NCBI GenBank assembly: GCA_018819515.1
Contig: JAHJPX010000007.1
Coordinates: 434,001 to 498,000, forward strand
DNA length: 64,000 nt
Origin: Gammaproteobacteria bacterium
GTDB lineage: Bacteria > Pseudomonadota > Gammaproteobacteria > Burkholderiales > Rhodocyclaceae
Reading direction: 5' to 3'
Part shown: one piece after another, positions 15,730 through 23,535 of the stretch
Layout: each line of letters opens with the position of its first letter
Position numbering within the stretch: position 1 is the first letter of the stretch
Translations under genes and position numbers: made by a program
Notes under the pieces: model-generated
The model's database searches: none
What the model was told of the DNA's origin: nothing
The model's input: the letters and a program-made list of their open reading frames with translations, nothing else

Positions 15730-16143
15730 CTATGCGTTCTGACCGGTCATCGCGGGAGGAGCGTTGGCCTCGTCGAGGGTGGAGGCGAGCCACTGTTCGG
15801 CCGCAGCAGCAGACGGAAAGACCCGCAGCGGCAGGCCGCGGCTGCTCGTGACGTTTTCGACGAAATCCAGCATATCAGCCGGTGCTTTCGCGTCGACATA
15901 GGCGATGGCGTCGAAGATTCCCTGGTCGAGCCGCGCGTGCCATGACGCGATCTCGAAGGTGTCCCACGGCGGCAGCCGCGGTCCTTCCAGGCGGGACTCG
16001 ATCAGCACGCGCCTGCAGCCCCGCGCTTCGCACTCCTTGAGTCCCTGCATCAGGTAGAGCGCCACGGTTTCGCGGCTATTGCTGCCGGTCGCGATGGCAT
16101 GAAGGTAGCCGGGTTTCTCCACGAGGGTCAGTTGATAATCCAT
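15730..16143 (-). CDS. STAS/SpoIIAA-like protein, unknown role
   Basis: 137 residues. The pattern YQLTLVEKPGYLHAIATGS, then a helix with LKECEARGCRRVLIESRL and later FDAIAYVDAKA, matches the alternating strand-helix fold of STAS/SpoIIAA-like proteins. Such proteins usually act as soluble regulators or lipid-binding modules. No phosphorylatable Ser in the usual anti-anti-sigma context is obvious. It is a single gene, convergent with exbD. Confidence 0.55.
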   Translation of the reverse strand: MDYQLTLVEKPGYLHAIATGSNSRETVALYLMQGLKECEARGCRRVLIESRLEGPRLPPWDTFEIASWHARLDQGIFDAIAYVDAKAPADMLDFVENVTSSRGLPLRVFPSAAAAEQWLASTLDEANAPPAMTGQNA

Positions 16144-16472
16144 TGATCCCTGCCAATGCGTGACGTCCTCATATCAGAGTACTCCGGGTCGATGTCGCTC
16201 GCAATATCGATATTCGCAGGCCTTGGCTGGCCGGCACCCGGCTGTCGGCGCTCGTCCGGCCGACGAAATTGTCGTTCGCGCGGTGAGCGTGTTGCGGATG
16301 CAATGTCCGTCGACCAAGCTGGCGCAACGCAGATCGCGTGTCGGCGTATCGCTGCGGCTGACTTTTGGCCGCATCGGGCCGCGCAAGCAGATGGGTGCGA
16401 CACCATGTCACTTCGGGAAAGTCGCCGCGCTGCCTAGAATCTGCGCGGTCTTTCTTTCCTCGTTCCCCCACC
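16144..16472. other. spacer upstream of the copper receptor gene
   Basis: No gene supported. It holds a family A copy at 16343-16366 and a possible fragment of a second one near 16413-16420 (GGGAAAGTC). The promoter of the receptor gene must lie here, but I see no convincing metal-regulator box. Confidence 0.4.
16343..16366 (+). repeat. family A repeat
   Basis: GGCGTATCGCTGCGGCTGACTTTT-type copy with two mismatches in the hairpin part, 106 bp upstream of the receptor ATG. Confidence 0.8.
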
Positions 16473-18494
16473 ATGAAATTCACTCGCCTCCCCATCGCGC
16501 TGGCCATCGCGGCCATGCCCTTTGCTTCGCACGCCCAAAACAACACCCTCTCCGAAGTTGTCGTCACCGCGCCGCGGATGAGCGATCCGCTGGTCGTCGT
16601 CACCGATCCGAAGGCGCCGCAGGCGCCCGTGCCGGCAAGCGACGGCGCCAGCTTCCTGAAGAACATCCCCGGCTTCAACGTCATCCGCAAGGGCGGCACC
16701 GACGGTGATCCCGTACTGCGCGGCCTCGCCGGCTCGCGCCTGAACGTGCTGCTCGACGGCGCCGAATTCCATGGCGGTTGCGGCATGCGCATGGATCCGC
16801 CGACTGCCTACGTCTATCCGGAAGCCTACGACAAGGTCACCGTCATCAAGGGACCGCAGACGGTGCGTTACGGCAACGGCAACCTCGCCGGCGTGGTGCT
16901 GTTCGATCGCGAGGCGAAGCCCTTCGCCGAGAGCGGCCTGCATGGCGTTGCCAGCGCCATGGCGGGTTCGTGGGGTCGGGCCGACGCCATGGGCGACGTG
17001 ACCTGGGGCACGCCGGACTACTACGTGCGCGGCAGCGGCACCTATTCCGATTCGGACGACTACGAGGACGGCAACGGCGCGAAGGTGCATTCCGCCTTCA
17101 ACCGCAAGAGCGTCAACGTCGTCGGCGGCTGGACGCCCGACGAGAACACCCGGCTGGAACTCTCGGCCGTGCGCAGCGAAGGCGAAGCCGCCTACGCCGA
17201 CCGCAGCATGGACGGCGTGATCTTCGACCGCGACGGCCATGGCATCCGCTTCGAGAAGAAGAACATCTCCGACCTGCTGCGCAAGGTCGAGGCGCAGTAC
17301 AACCATAACTACATCGACCACGTGATGGACAACTATTCGCTGCGCACCAAGCCGCCAGCGGCCAACTACATGTGGAACAACCCGGACCGCGAGACGACCG
17401 GCATCCGCGCCAGCGCCGACCTCGGGCTCGGTCAGTCGGCGGTGATGACGGTCGGCGCCGACCGTCAAGAGAACGAGCACACCTTGCGCACCTACAGCGG
17501 CACGACGATCGTCAGCGTCGAATCGCGTACGCGCGTCAAGGATCTGTCCTCCACCACGACCGGCACCTTCGGCGAACTGATCTACCTGCTGGCTGACAAA
17601 CAGCGCCTGGTTTCGGGCCTGCGTTACGACCGCTACAGCGCGGATCGCTATAACGCCATGACCGGCGCGGCGGTCGGCAGCGCCGACGAAAACCTGACCA
17701 GCGGCTTCGTCCGTTACGAAAACGACCTCAGCGCCGCCACCACGGCCTACGTCGGCTTCGGCCGCGCCCAGCGCGCCATGGATCACTGGGAGGCGACCAC
17801 CTACAACGGCATCACCGCCACCCGTCAGCTCGATCCCGAGAGCAACAACCAGATCGACGCCGGCCTGCTCTGGCGCGGCGGCGATCTGAGCGCTTCGGTC
17901 TCCGCCTACTACTCGAAGATCGCCGATTACGTGCTGACCTATTCGAGCGCGGCGCAGGGCAGTTGCCCGGCCGGCACGCAGAACATGATGAGCGGCATGT
18001 GGAATTGCGCCTTCAACGTCGACGCGACGCGCTACGGGCTGGAGGCGGATGCGGCCTGGCGCTTTGCCGACAACTGGACTGCGCGCGGCGGCTATGCCTG
18101 GGTGCGCGCCGACAACGACAGCATGGACGTGCCGCTGGCGCAAACGCCGCCGCAGGAACTGCGTTTTGGCCTCGACTACGGTGCCGGTCCCGTCACTGTC
18201 GGCAGCCTCGTGCGCATCGTCGGCCGGCAGGATCGCGTGCACCTGCGCTACGGCAACATCGTCGGGCAGGACATCGGCGAGACCGGCGGCTTCGCCACGC
18301 TGGCGCTCAACGCCTCCTACCGCATCAATAAGACGGCGCTCATCTCGGCCGGCATCGACAACGTCTTCGACCGCGCCTATGCCGAACACATCAGCCGCGC
18401 CGGCGCCACCATTTCCGGCTACGACCCGGCCACCACGCGCGTCAACGAGCCCGGCCGCTTCCTCTGGCTCAAGCTGAACCTGGCGCTGAACTGA
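16473..18494 (+). CDS. oprC: TonB-dependent copper receptor, OprC/NosA type
   Basis: 673 residues from ATG 16473, with signal peptide MKFTRLPIALAIAAMPFASHA. A TonB-box-like S-E-V-V-V-T-A follows, then the plug domain (PGFNVIRKGG, LDGAEFHGGCGMRMDPPTAY, VTVIKGPQTVRYG) and a beta barrel ending F-L-W-L-K-L-N-L-A-L-N. The copper-binding pattern known for OprC, CxxxM plus HxM, is present as C103-G-M-R-M107 and H283-V-M285. It should import copper across the outer membrane with the TonB-ExbBD set encoded just upstream. A terminator follows at 18524. Confidence 0.93.
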   Translation: MKFTRLPIALAIAAMPFASHAQNNTLSEVVVTAPRMSDPLVVVTDPKAPQAPVPASDGASFLKNIPGFNVIRKGGTDGDPVLRGLAGSRLNVLLDGAEFHGGCGMRMDPPTAYVYPEAYDKVTVIKGPQTVRYGNGNLAGVVLFDREAKPFAESGLHGVASAMAGSWGRADAMGDVTWGTPDYYVRGSGTYSDSDDYEDGNGAKVHSAFNRKSVNVVGGWTPDENTRLELSAVRSEGEAAYADRSMDGVIFDRDGHGIRFEKKNISDLLRKVEAQYNHNYIDHVMDNYSLRTKPPAANYMWNNPDRETTGIRASADLGLGQSAVMTVGADRQENEHTLRTYSGTTIVSVESRTRVKDLSSTTTGTFGELIYLLADKQRLVSGLRYDRYSADRYNAMTGAAVGSADENLTSGFVRYENDLSAATTAYVGFGRAQRAMDHWEATTYNGITATRQLDPESNNQIDAGLLWRGGDLSASVSAYYSKIADYVLTYSSAAQGSCPAGTQNMMSGMWNCAFNVDATRYGLEADAAWRFADNWTARGGYAWVRADNDSMDVPLAQTPPQELRFGLDYGAGPVTVGSLVRIVGRQDRVHLRYGNIVGQDIGETGGFATLALNASYRINKTALISAGIDNVFDRAYAEHISRAGATISGYDPATTRVNEPGRFLWLKLNLALN

Positions 18495-18523
18495 CCGCCG
18501 CCGGCATCGCACCCATGGCCTCG

Positions 18524-18547
18524 GGCCCCGCCTTGGCGGGGCCTTTT
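18524..18547 (+). terminator. Rho-independent terminator after the copper receptor gene
   Basis: GGCCCCGCC (18524-18532) pairs with GGCGGGGCC (18535-18543), followed by TTTT. It starts 29 bp after the receptor stop codon. Confidence 0.8.
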
Positions 18548-18757
18548 CCGTTGCAGAGTCCGTTTCCTGTTGTTCTTCCGGCATGTGTGTTCTACAAACA
18601 GAGAAGACGGCTGTCTCGACGGCGGCGGGCAAGTGGAGTCCGATCGCGGCGCCGTATCGGCTGACGTCATCTCCCTGTCTCGACGAAGTGCCATGATTGA
18701 TCGAGGCTGGTGCGATTGGCGTCGTTGAAGAGTATTGGCGTGCTTGAAGGGGATGCC

Positions 18758-18973
18758 ATGAAAGCAAAACACAAGGCTGGAGTTCCGACGGATCAAGTTG
18801 CGCCACGAAGCGAAGCCGGGACGGAACGTGTCGGCAGGGACGACTGGATCGCGACGTGCGCCTACTTCCTGGCCGAGGCACGCGGCTTCACGCCGAACTA
18901 TGCAGTGGACGACTGGCTCGAAGCCGAACGTTCCTATATGGAGCGGGGTCTGGCCAAGGGCGAGTCCGACTGA
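18758..18973 (+). CDS. DUF2934-type small protein
   Basis: 71 residues from ATG 18758 (GAAGGGG upstream). The core RDDWIATCAYFLAEARGFTP then DDWLEAE matches the DUF2934 pattern (I-x-x-x-A-Y-x-x-A-E-x-R-G-F ... D-W-x-x-A-E), a short helical family of unknown function common in proteobacteria. The first 28 residues are basic and variable. It is isolated from its neighbours. Confidence 0.75.
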   Translation: MKAKHKAGVPTDQVAPRSEAGTERVGRDDWIATCAYFLAEARGFTPNYAVDDWLEAERSYMERGLAKGESD

Positions 18974-18988
18974 GTCGGCCGGCCCCGA

Positions 18989-19327
18989 CTATTTGTTCCT
19001 GACCGGCGAATAGCTGCCGTCGGACATGCGCTGGTAGTAGCGGCCGTTGGAAGCGAAATAGCTTCCGTCCGCCATCCGCCGCAAGTAGGTGCCGTCGGAA
19101 CTGGAATAACTTCCGTCGGGCAGGCGCTGGTCGTAGGTGCCGTCCGAGTTGAAGTAACTGCCGTCCGCCATGCGCTGGCTGAAGCCCCCGCAGGAACTCC
19201 AATAACTGCCGTCCGGCATGCGCTGGAGGTAAGTGCCGTCGGATCTCGAATAACTGCCGTCCGGCATCCTCTGCACATAGCCGTCCGCGCCTGCCGTCGC
19301 GCCGGAAATCAAGACGGCCAGCATCAT
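18989..19327 (-). CDS. secreted protein made of six 16-residue repeats
   Basis: 112 residues. A short signal peptide (MMLAVLISGATAGA) is followed by six consecutive 16-residue units with the pattern Y-x-Q-R-M-P-D-G-S-Y-x-x-S-D-G-T, filling the protein to its end. The units differ by point changes only (for example R-L-P, R-M-A or R-M-S), so the 48-bp DNA period is visible but decayed. The repeated D-G-S-Y suggests short beta hairpins. No family or function is recognised. The gene is monocistronic and convergent with the DUF2934 gene. Confidence 0.7.
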   Translation of the reverse strand: MMLAVLISGATAGADGYVQRMPDGSYSRSDGTYLQRMPDGSYWSSCGGFSQRMADGSYFNSDGTYDQRLPDGSYSSSDGTYLRRMADGSYFASNGRYYQRMSDGSYSPVRNK

Positions 19328-19478
19328 TGCGGTCCCGGTGCGCGAAACCGGTGAGCGGCCCCGCCTGTTTCATGGCTTGTCCGCGATGCGGCGCGGAAGG
19401 TGTAGTCCATATGCATATCCGGCAGTGTATTCAATAGCGTGACATAAAGAAAGCAAGGCGTGGGCACGCGTCGCCAAC

Positions 19479-19554
19479 CTTGGCGATACGCCGAGTGAGG
19501 ACGGATAACGGCTGCTCTCTGACTCTGGCGAAAAGTCAGCCGTGGCGATACGCC
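19479..19554 (-). repeat. two adjacent family A repeats
   Basis: A full copy at 19531-19554 (AAAAGTCAGCC then GTGGCGATACGCC, the exact core) and a half copy at 19479-19492 (CTTGGCGATACGCC), same orientation, in the spacer between ftsX and the repeat-protein gene. Confidence 0.85.
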
Positions 19555-19569
19555 ACCCAAGACGAAACC

Positions 19570-20469
19570 TCAGTTGTCGCCGAGGTGCTGGCGCAGCGAA
19601 AGGCTCGCACCGAGCCAGCCGAGGACGGCGGCGACGATCAGCAGCAGCGTCGAATCGAGGGCCGAAAGCGGATGCAGCGTGAAGTCGATGCTGTAGAGCT
19701 TGGCGAACTCGGCGATCGGCGCGCCGAGCCACCAGGTGGCGGCAGCGACGATCAGCCAGGCGGTGACGCCGCCGGCCAGTCCGAGCATGATGCCGAAGTA
19801 GGTGAACGGCCGACGGATGAAGGCGTCGGTGGCGCCGAGCAGGCGCGACAATTCGATCTCCGCGCGGCGAGTCATCACCTGCAGCCGGATGGTGTTGAAG
19901 GTGATGGCGACCAGTCCGACGCCGAGCAGCAGCGCCAGCAGCAGGACGCCGGTGCGGCCGATCTTGAGCAGGGCCTCCAGCCGCCGTGCCCAGTCGGAGT
20001 CAAGCTGCACCTGCGCGACGCCGGGCAGCGTGCGCAGGTCGTCGGCGAGCCGTTCCATCGCCTCGGGACGGTCGTCTACCGGCAGCACGACAAATGCGTC
20101 GGGGAATGGATTCTTCGGCAGTGCCTCGATGACGTCGGCCAGCCCCTCCCTGGTCTTCATGCGCGCCAGCGTTTCCTCGCGCGGGATGAAGCGTGCGACC
20201 TTGACGTCGGGGTGATGCTGCAGCCGGGTTTCGATGTCCTCGCTGGCCGAGCCGGCGGCGTCGAGTTTCATGAACAGCGATATCTGCGGCGTCGGCGCCG
20301 AGTTGCGCGCCAGTTGTAGGGCGTTGTTGACCAGCATCTGGCCGCCGGCTGGCAGGGCTAGCGCGACGCCGATGGCGAGCAGCGACAGCAGTGTGTTGAC
20401 GGGCGAGGCGAGCAGCCGCCGCATCGCGGTGCGGAAGGCATCGACGTGCTGGGGAAGCCAGACGCTCAT
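19570..20469 (-). CDS. ftsX: cell-division ABC permease FtsX
   Basis: 299 residues. Four membrane helices (about 25-47, 170-195, 222-245 and 268-290) and a periplasmic loop between helices 1 and 2 that contains ASEDIETRLQHHPDV and FPDAFVVLP, as in FtsX. With FtsE it controls periplasmic amidase activation during division. ATG overlaps the ftsE stop (ATGA). It is the last gene of ftsY-ftsE-ftsX on the minus strand. Confidence 0.95.
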   Translation of the reverse strand: MSVWLPQHVDAFRTAMRRLLASPVNTLLSLLAIGVALALPAGGQMLVNNALQLARNSAPTPQISLFMKLDAAGSASEDIETRLQHHPDVKVARFIPREETLARMKTREGLADVIEALPKNPFPDAFVVLPVDDRPEAMERLADDLRTLPGVAQVQLDSDWARRLEALLKIGRTGVLLLALLLGVGLVAITFNTIRLQVMTRRAEIELSRLLGATDAFIRRPFTYFGIMLGLAGGVTAWLIVAAATWWLGAPIAEFAKLYSIDFTLHPLSALDSTLLLIVAAVLGWLGASLSLRQHLGDN

Positions 20470-21110
20470 TTCAGCCTCCCATGGTCGAGCACCAGGCGCC
20501 GCGCGCGCGGGAACAGATTGGTGTCGTAGGTGGCGATCAGCACGGTGACGCCGACGGCCTGGAAGTCGAGGAAGATGCGCGCGACGTCGGCGGCCGTTTC
20601 GGCGTCGAGGTGGGCGGTCGGTTCGTCGGCCAGCAGCAGGCTGGGCCGGCTTACGACGGCGCGGGCGATGGCCAGACGTTGCTGTTCGCCGCCGGAAAGC
20701 ATGATCGGCATCGCCTTCATCCGCGCCAGCAGGCCGACCTTGTCGAGCGCGGCCTGCGCGCGCCGCTTCGCTTCGTGCGGCGGAAAGCCGGATATGGTCA
20801 GCGGCAGCATGACGTTCTCGAAGGCGTTGCGGTCGAACAGCAGTTTCTGGTCCTGGAACACGACGCCGAGGTTGCGGCGCAGGTAGGGAATCGCGTTGCG
20901 CTTCAGGCTGCCGATGTTCTGGCCCTGCACCAGTACGGCGCCGCCGGTCGGCCGCTCGATGGCGGCGATCAATTTGAGCAGCGTGGATTTGCCGGCGCCG
21001 GAATGTCCGCCGACCGCGACGAGTTCGCCCGCGGCTACGTCGAAGCTGACGTCCGAAAGCGCGTCCATGCCCGGCGGGTAGCGCTTGCTGGCGTGCGCGA
21101 AACGGATCAC
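20466..21110 (-). CDS. ftsE: cell-division ATP-binding protein FtsE
   Basis: 214 residues from GTG at 21110, which overlaps the ftsY stop. Walker A GHSGAGKST, signature LSGGEQQRLAIARAV and Walker B LLLADEPTAHLD are intact. The I-R-F-x-x-x-S-K-R-Y-P-x-G opening is typical of FtsE. It forms the FtsEX complex with the downstream permease. One departure is the switch region, which reads LIATYDT where a His is usual in most ABC ATPases; many FtsE proteins keep A-T-H-D, so this Y is notable. Confidence 0.95.
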   Translation of the reverse strand: MIRFAHASKRYPPGMDALSDVSFDVAAGELVAVGGHSGAGKSTLLKLIAAIERPTGGAVLVQGQNIGSLKRNAIPYLRRNLGVVFQDQKLLFDRNAFENVMLPLTISGFPPHEAKRRAQAALDKVGLLARMKAMPIMLSGGEQQRLAIARAVVSRPSLLLADEPTAHLDAETAADVARIFLDFQAVGVTVLIATYDTNLFPRARRLVLDHGRLK

Positions 21111-22066
21111 TGCGGCGCGCCCTCGAACAGCGCGTCGACGAACTCGGCGGTGCGGAAGGGTTGCAGGTCGTCGATGCCTTCGCCGACGCCGATGTAGCGG
21201 ATCGGCTTCGGACATTGCCGGGCGATGGCGGCGAGCACGCCGCCCTTGGCGGTGCCGTCGAGCTTGGTGACGACGAGGCCGGTGACGCCGGCCGCCTTGT
21301 CGAAGGCCTTGACCTGGGCGATGGCGTTCTGGCCGACGTTGGCGTCGAGCACGAGGATCACTTCGTGCGGGCCGCTCGGCTCGGCCTTCTGGATCACGCG
21401 CCGCACCTTGGCGATTTCATCCATCAGGTTGAGCTGGGTCGGCAGGCGGCCGGCGGTGTCGGCGAGCACGACGTCGATCCTGCGCGCCTTGGCGGCGTTG
21501 ATCGCGTCGAAGATCACGGCAGCCGGATCGCCAGATTCCTGCGCGATCACGGTGACATCATTGCGCCTGCCCCACTCGGCGAGTTGCTCGCGCGCCGCGG
21601 CGCGGAAGGTGTCGCCGGCGGCGAGCAACACCGACTTGCCCTGTTTCTGGAAATGCTTGGCGAGCTTGCCGATCGAGGTCGTCTTGCCGGCGCCGTTGAC
21701 GCCCGCGATCATGATGATGAAGGGCTGGTGCGTCGAGAGGTCGAGCGTTTGTTCGAGCGGCGCGAGCAGACCGGAGAGCAGTTCGACGAGCGCTCCGCGC
21801 AACTGATCCGCCGTATCCAGCTTGTCGCGCTTCACGCGCGCCTTGAGTTCATCGAGCAGCCATTGCGTGGCGTCGACGCCGCAATCCGCCATCAGCAGCG
21901 TGGTCTCGAGTTCTTCGAGCAGGTCGTCGTCGATCCTGCCGTGCCGGAAAAGGCTGCCGAGCTGACCGCGCGTTTTTGCCAGGCCGGCCTTGAGCCGCGC
22001 GGTCCATGAGGGATTCCTGTCCTCGGCGACCGGTGCCTCTCCGTTCTTTTTCGGGAAACCAAACAT
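21107..22066 (-). CDS. ftsY: signal-recognition-particle receptor FtsY
   Basis: 319 residues, with a short acidic N-terminal region and the NG core. GTPase motifs: G1 GVNGAGKTTSIGKLA, the insertion-box segment LAAGDTFRAAAREQL, G3 DTAGRLPTQ and G4 TKLDGTAKGG. FtsY docks ribosomes carrying nascent membrane proteins at the membrane. It heads the ftsYEX operon and is divergent from the M16 protease gene, with 73 bp between the two start codons. Confidence 0.96.
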   Translation of the reverse strand: MFGFPKKNGEAPVAEDRNPSWTARLKAGLAKTRGQLGSLFRHGRIDDDLLEELETTLLMADCGVDATQWLLDELKARVKRDKLDTADQLRGALVELLSGLLAPLEQTLDLSTHQPFIIMIAGVNGAGKTTSIGKLAKHFQKQGKSVLLAAGDTFRAAAREQLAEWGRRNDVTVIAQESGDPAAVIFDAINAAKARRIDVVLADTAGRLPTQLNLMDEIAKVRRVIQKAEPSGPHEVILVLDANVGQNAIAQVKAFDKAAGVTGLVVTKLDGTAKGGVLAAIARQCPKPIRYIGVGEGIDDLQPFRTAEFVDALFEGAPQ

Positions 22067-22139
22067 GGGGATAAGTGTCGTAAGCTTCGCCGGGTTATCA
22101 TCGTCGGCGACAAAAAACCATTTTAACAGAAGCTCTTAC

Positions 22140-23522
22140 ATGAACATCAAGAAAGCCTGGCCGATTGCTGTGGCGGTCGTCGCGTTGATCGCCGCGCCCG
22201 CAGCCCATGCCAATCCCTTCGAAAAACGGCTCGCCAACGGCATGCGCGTGATCGTCAAGGAAGACCACCGCGCGCCGACGGCGGTGCACATGGTCTGGTA
22301 TCGGGCCGGCGCGATGGACGAGAAGGACGGCTATTCCGGCGTCGCCCACGTCCTCGAGCACATGATGTTCAAGGGAACCCAAAAGGTGAAAGGCGGCGAG
22401 TTCAATCGCATCGTCGCCGAGGTGGGCGGCCGCGACAACGCCTTCACCAGCCTCGACTACACTGCCTATTTCCAGATCGTGCCCAAGGCCGCGCTGCCGA
22501 AGATGATGGCGTTGGAGGCGGACCGCATGGCCAATTTGCGGTTGACGCCCAACGATTTCGCTTCGGAGCTGAAGGTGGTGATGGAGGAACGCCGTCAGCG
22601 GACGGAAGACAATCCGCAGGCGCTGGTCTGGGAGGCGCTGAACGCGACCGCCTACCGCGCCCACCCGTACCGGCGGCCGGTCATCGGCTGGATGGACGAC
22701 CTGGAGCACATGACCTGGCAGGATGCGCGCGACTGGTACAGGCGCTGGTACGAGCCGAACAACGCCTTTCTGCTGGTGGTCGGCGACGTCGAGCACGAGG
22801 AGGTGTTCCGCGAGGCGGCGCGCACCTACGGCCGCATCAAGCCGCATGCGCTGCCGGTGCGCAAGCCGCAGAACGAGCCGGTGCAGATCGGCATCAAGCG
22901 CGTGACGGTCAAGGCGCCGGCCAGGCTGCCCTACATTGCGATGGCCTGGAAGGTGCCGCGGCTGACGGATGTCGAGCACGACCGTGAGCCCTACGCGCTG
23001 GAAGTGCTGGCCGGCGTGCTCGACGGCAGCGACGCGGCGCGCCTGTCGAAGAGCCTGGTGCGCACGCAGAAGATCGCCCAGTCGGCGGGCGCCGGCTACG
23101 ACGGCGTGGTGCGCGGCGAGTCCCTGTTCGTGCTCGACGGGCAGCCGGCCGAGGGACACACCGTGGCCGAGCTGGAAGCGGCCTTGAAGGCCGAACTCAA
23201 GCGCATCGCCGACGAAGGCGTGACCGCCGACGAGCTGGAGCGCGTCAAGACGCAGGTCGTCGCTGCCGAAGTCTATAAGCGCGATTCGATGATGGCGCAG
23301 GCGATGGAGATCGGCCGCTTCGAGGCGAGCGGCTTCAACTGGCGCGACTACGACAAGCTGCTGGAGAAACTGCGCTCCGTTACGGCCGGCGAGGTGCAGG
23401 CGGTAGCGAAGAAGTATTTCGGCGACGGCAGCGACGACAGGCTGACCGTCGCGGTGCTCGATCCGCAGCCGCTCGACGAGAGCCAGCCGAAGGAAAAGTC
23501 AGGCGTGGCGGTACGCCACTAG
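22140..23522 (+). CDS. M16 zinc protease, active subunit
   Basis: 460 residues from ATG 22140, with signal peptide MNIKKAWPIAVAVVALIAAPAAHA. The inverted zinc motif H-V-L-E-H is present in GVAHVLEHMMFKGT, and the third ligand Glu lies in ALEADRMANL, so this subunit should be catalytic. It is a periplasmic pitrilysin/MPP-beta-type peptidase and is paired with an inactive partner encoded 13 bp downstream. The last residues (KEKSGVAVRH) come from a family A repeat whose bases also supply the context of the stop codon. Confidence 0.93.
   Translation: MNIKKAWPIAVAVVALIAAPAAHANPFEKRLANGMRVIVKEDHRAPTAVHMVWYRAGAMDEKDGYSGVAHVLEHMMFKGTQKVKGGEFNRIVAEVGGRDNAFTSLDYTAYFQIVPKAALPKMMALEADRMANLRLTPNDFASELKVVMEERRQRTEDNPQALVWEALNATAYRAHPYRRPVIGWMDDLEHMTWQDARDWYRRWYEPNNAFLLVVGDVEHEEVFREAARTYGRIKPHALPVRKPQNEPVQIGIKRVTVKAPARLPYIAMAWKVPRLTDVEHDREPYALEVLAGVLDGSDAARLSKSLVRTQKIAQSAGAGYDGVVRGESLFVLDGQPAEGHTVAELEAALKAELKRIADEGVTADELERVKTQVVAAEVYKRDSMMAQAMEIGRFEASGFNWRDYDKLLEKLRSVTAGEVQAVAKKYFGDGSDDRLTVAVLDPQPLDESQPKEKSGVAVRH
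23494..23517 (-). repeat. family A repeat at the end of an M16 gene
   Basis: AAAAGTCAGGC then GTGGCGGTACGCC, one mismatch. It is translated as the last eight residues of the M16 protease. Confidence 0.85.
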
Positions 23523-23535
23523 GGGAATGAGGAAC

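Noticed and set aside
16434..18881. 815-codon open frame antisense to the copper receptor gene
   Set aside because: Same cause; the plus strand encodes a complete receptor with signal peptide and motifs.
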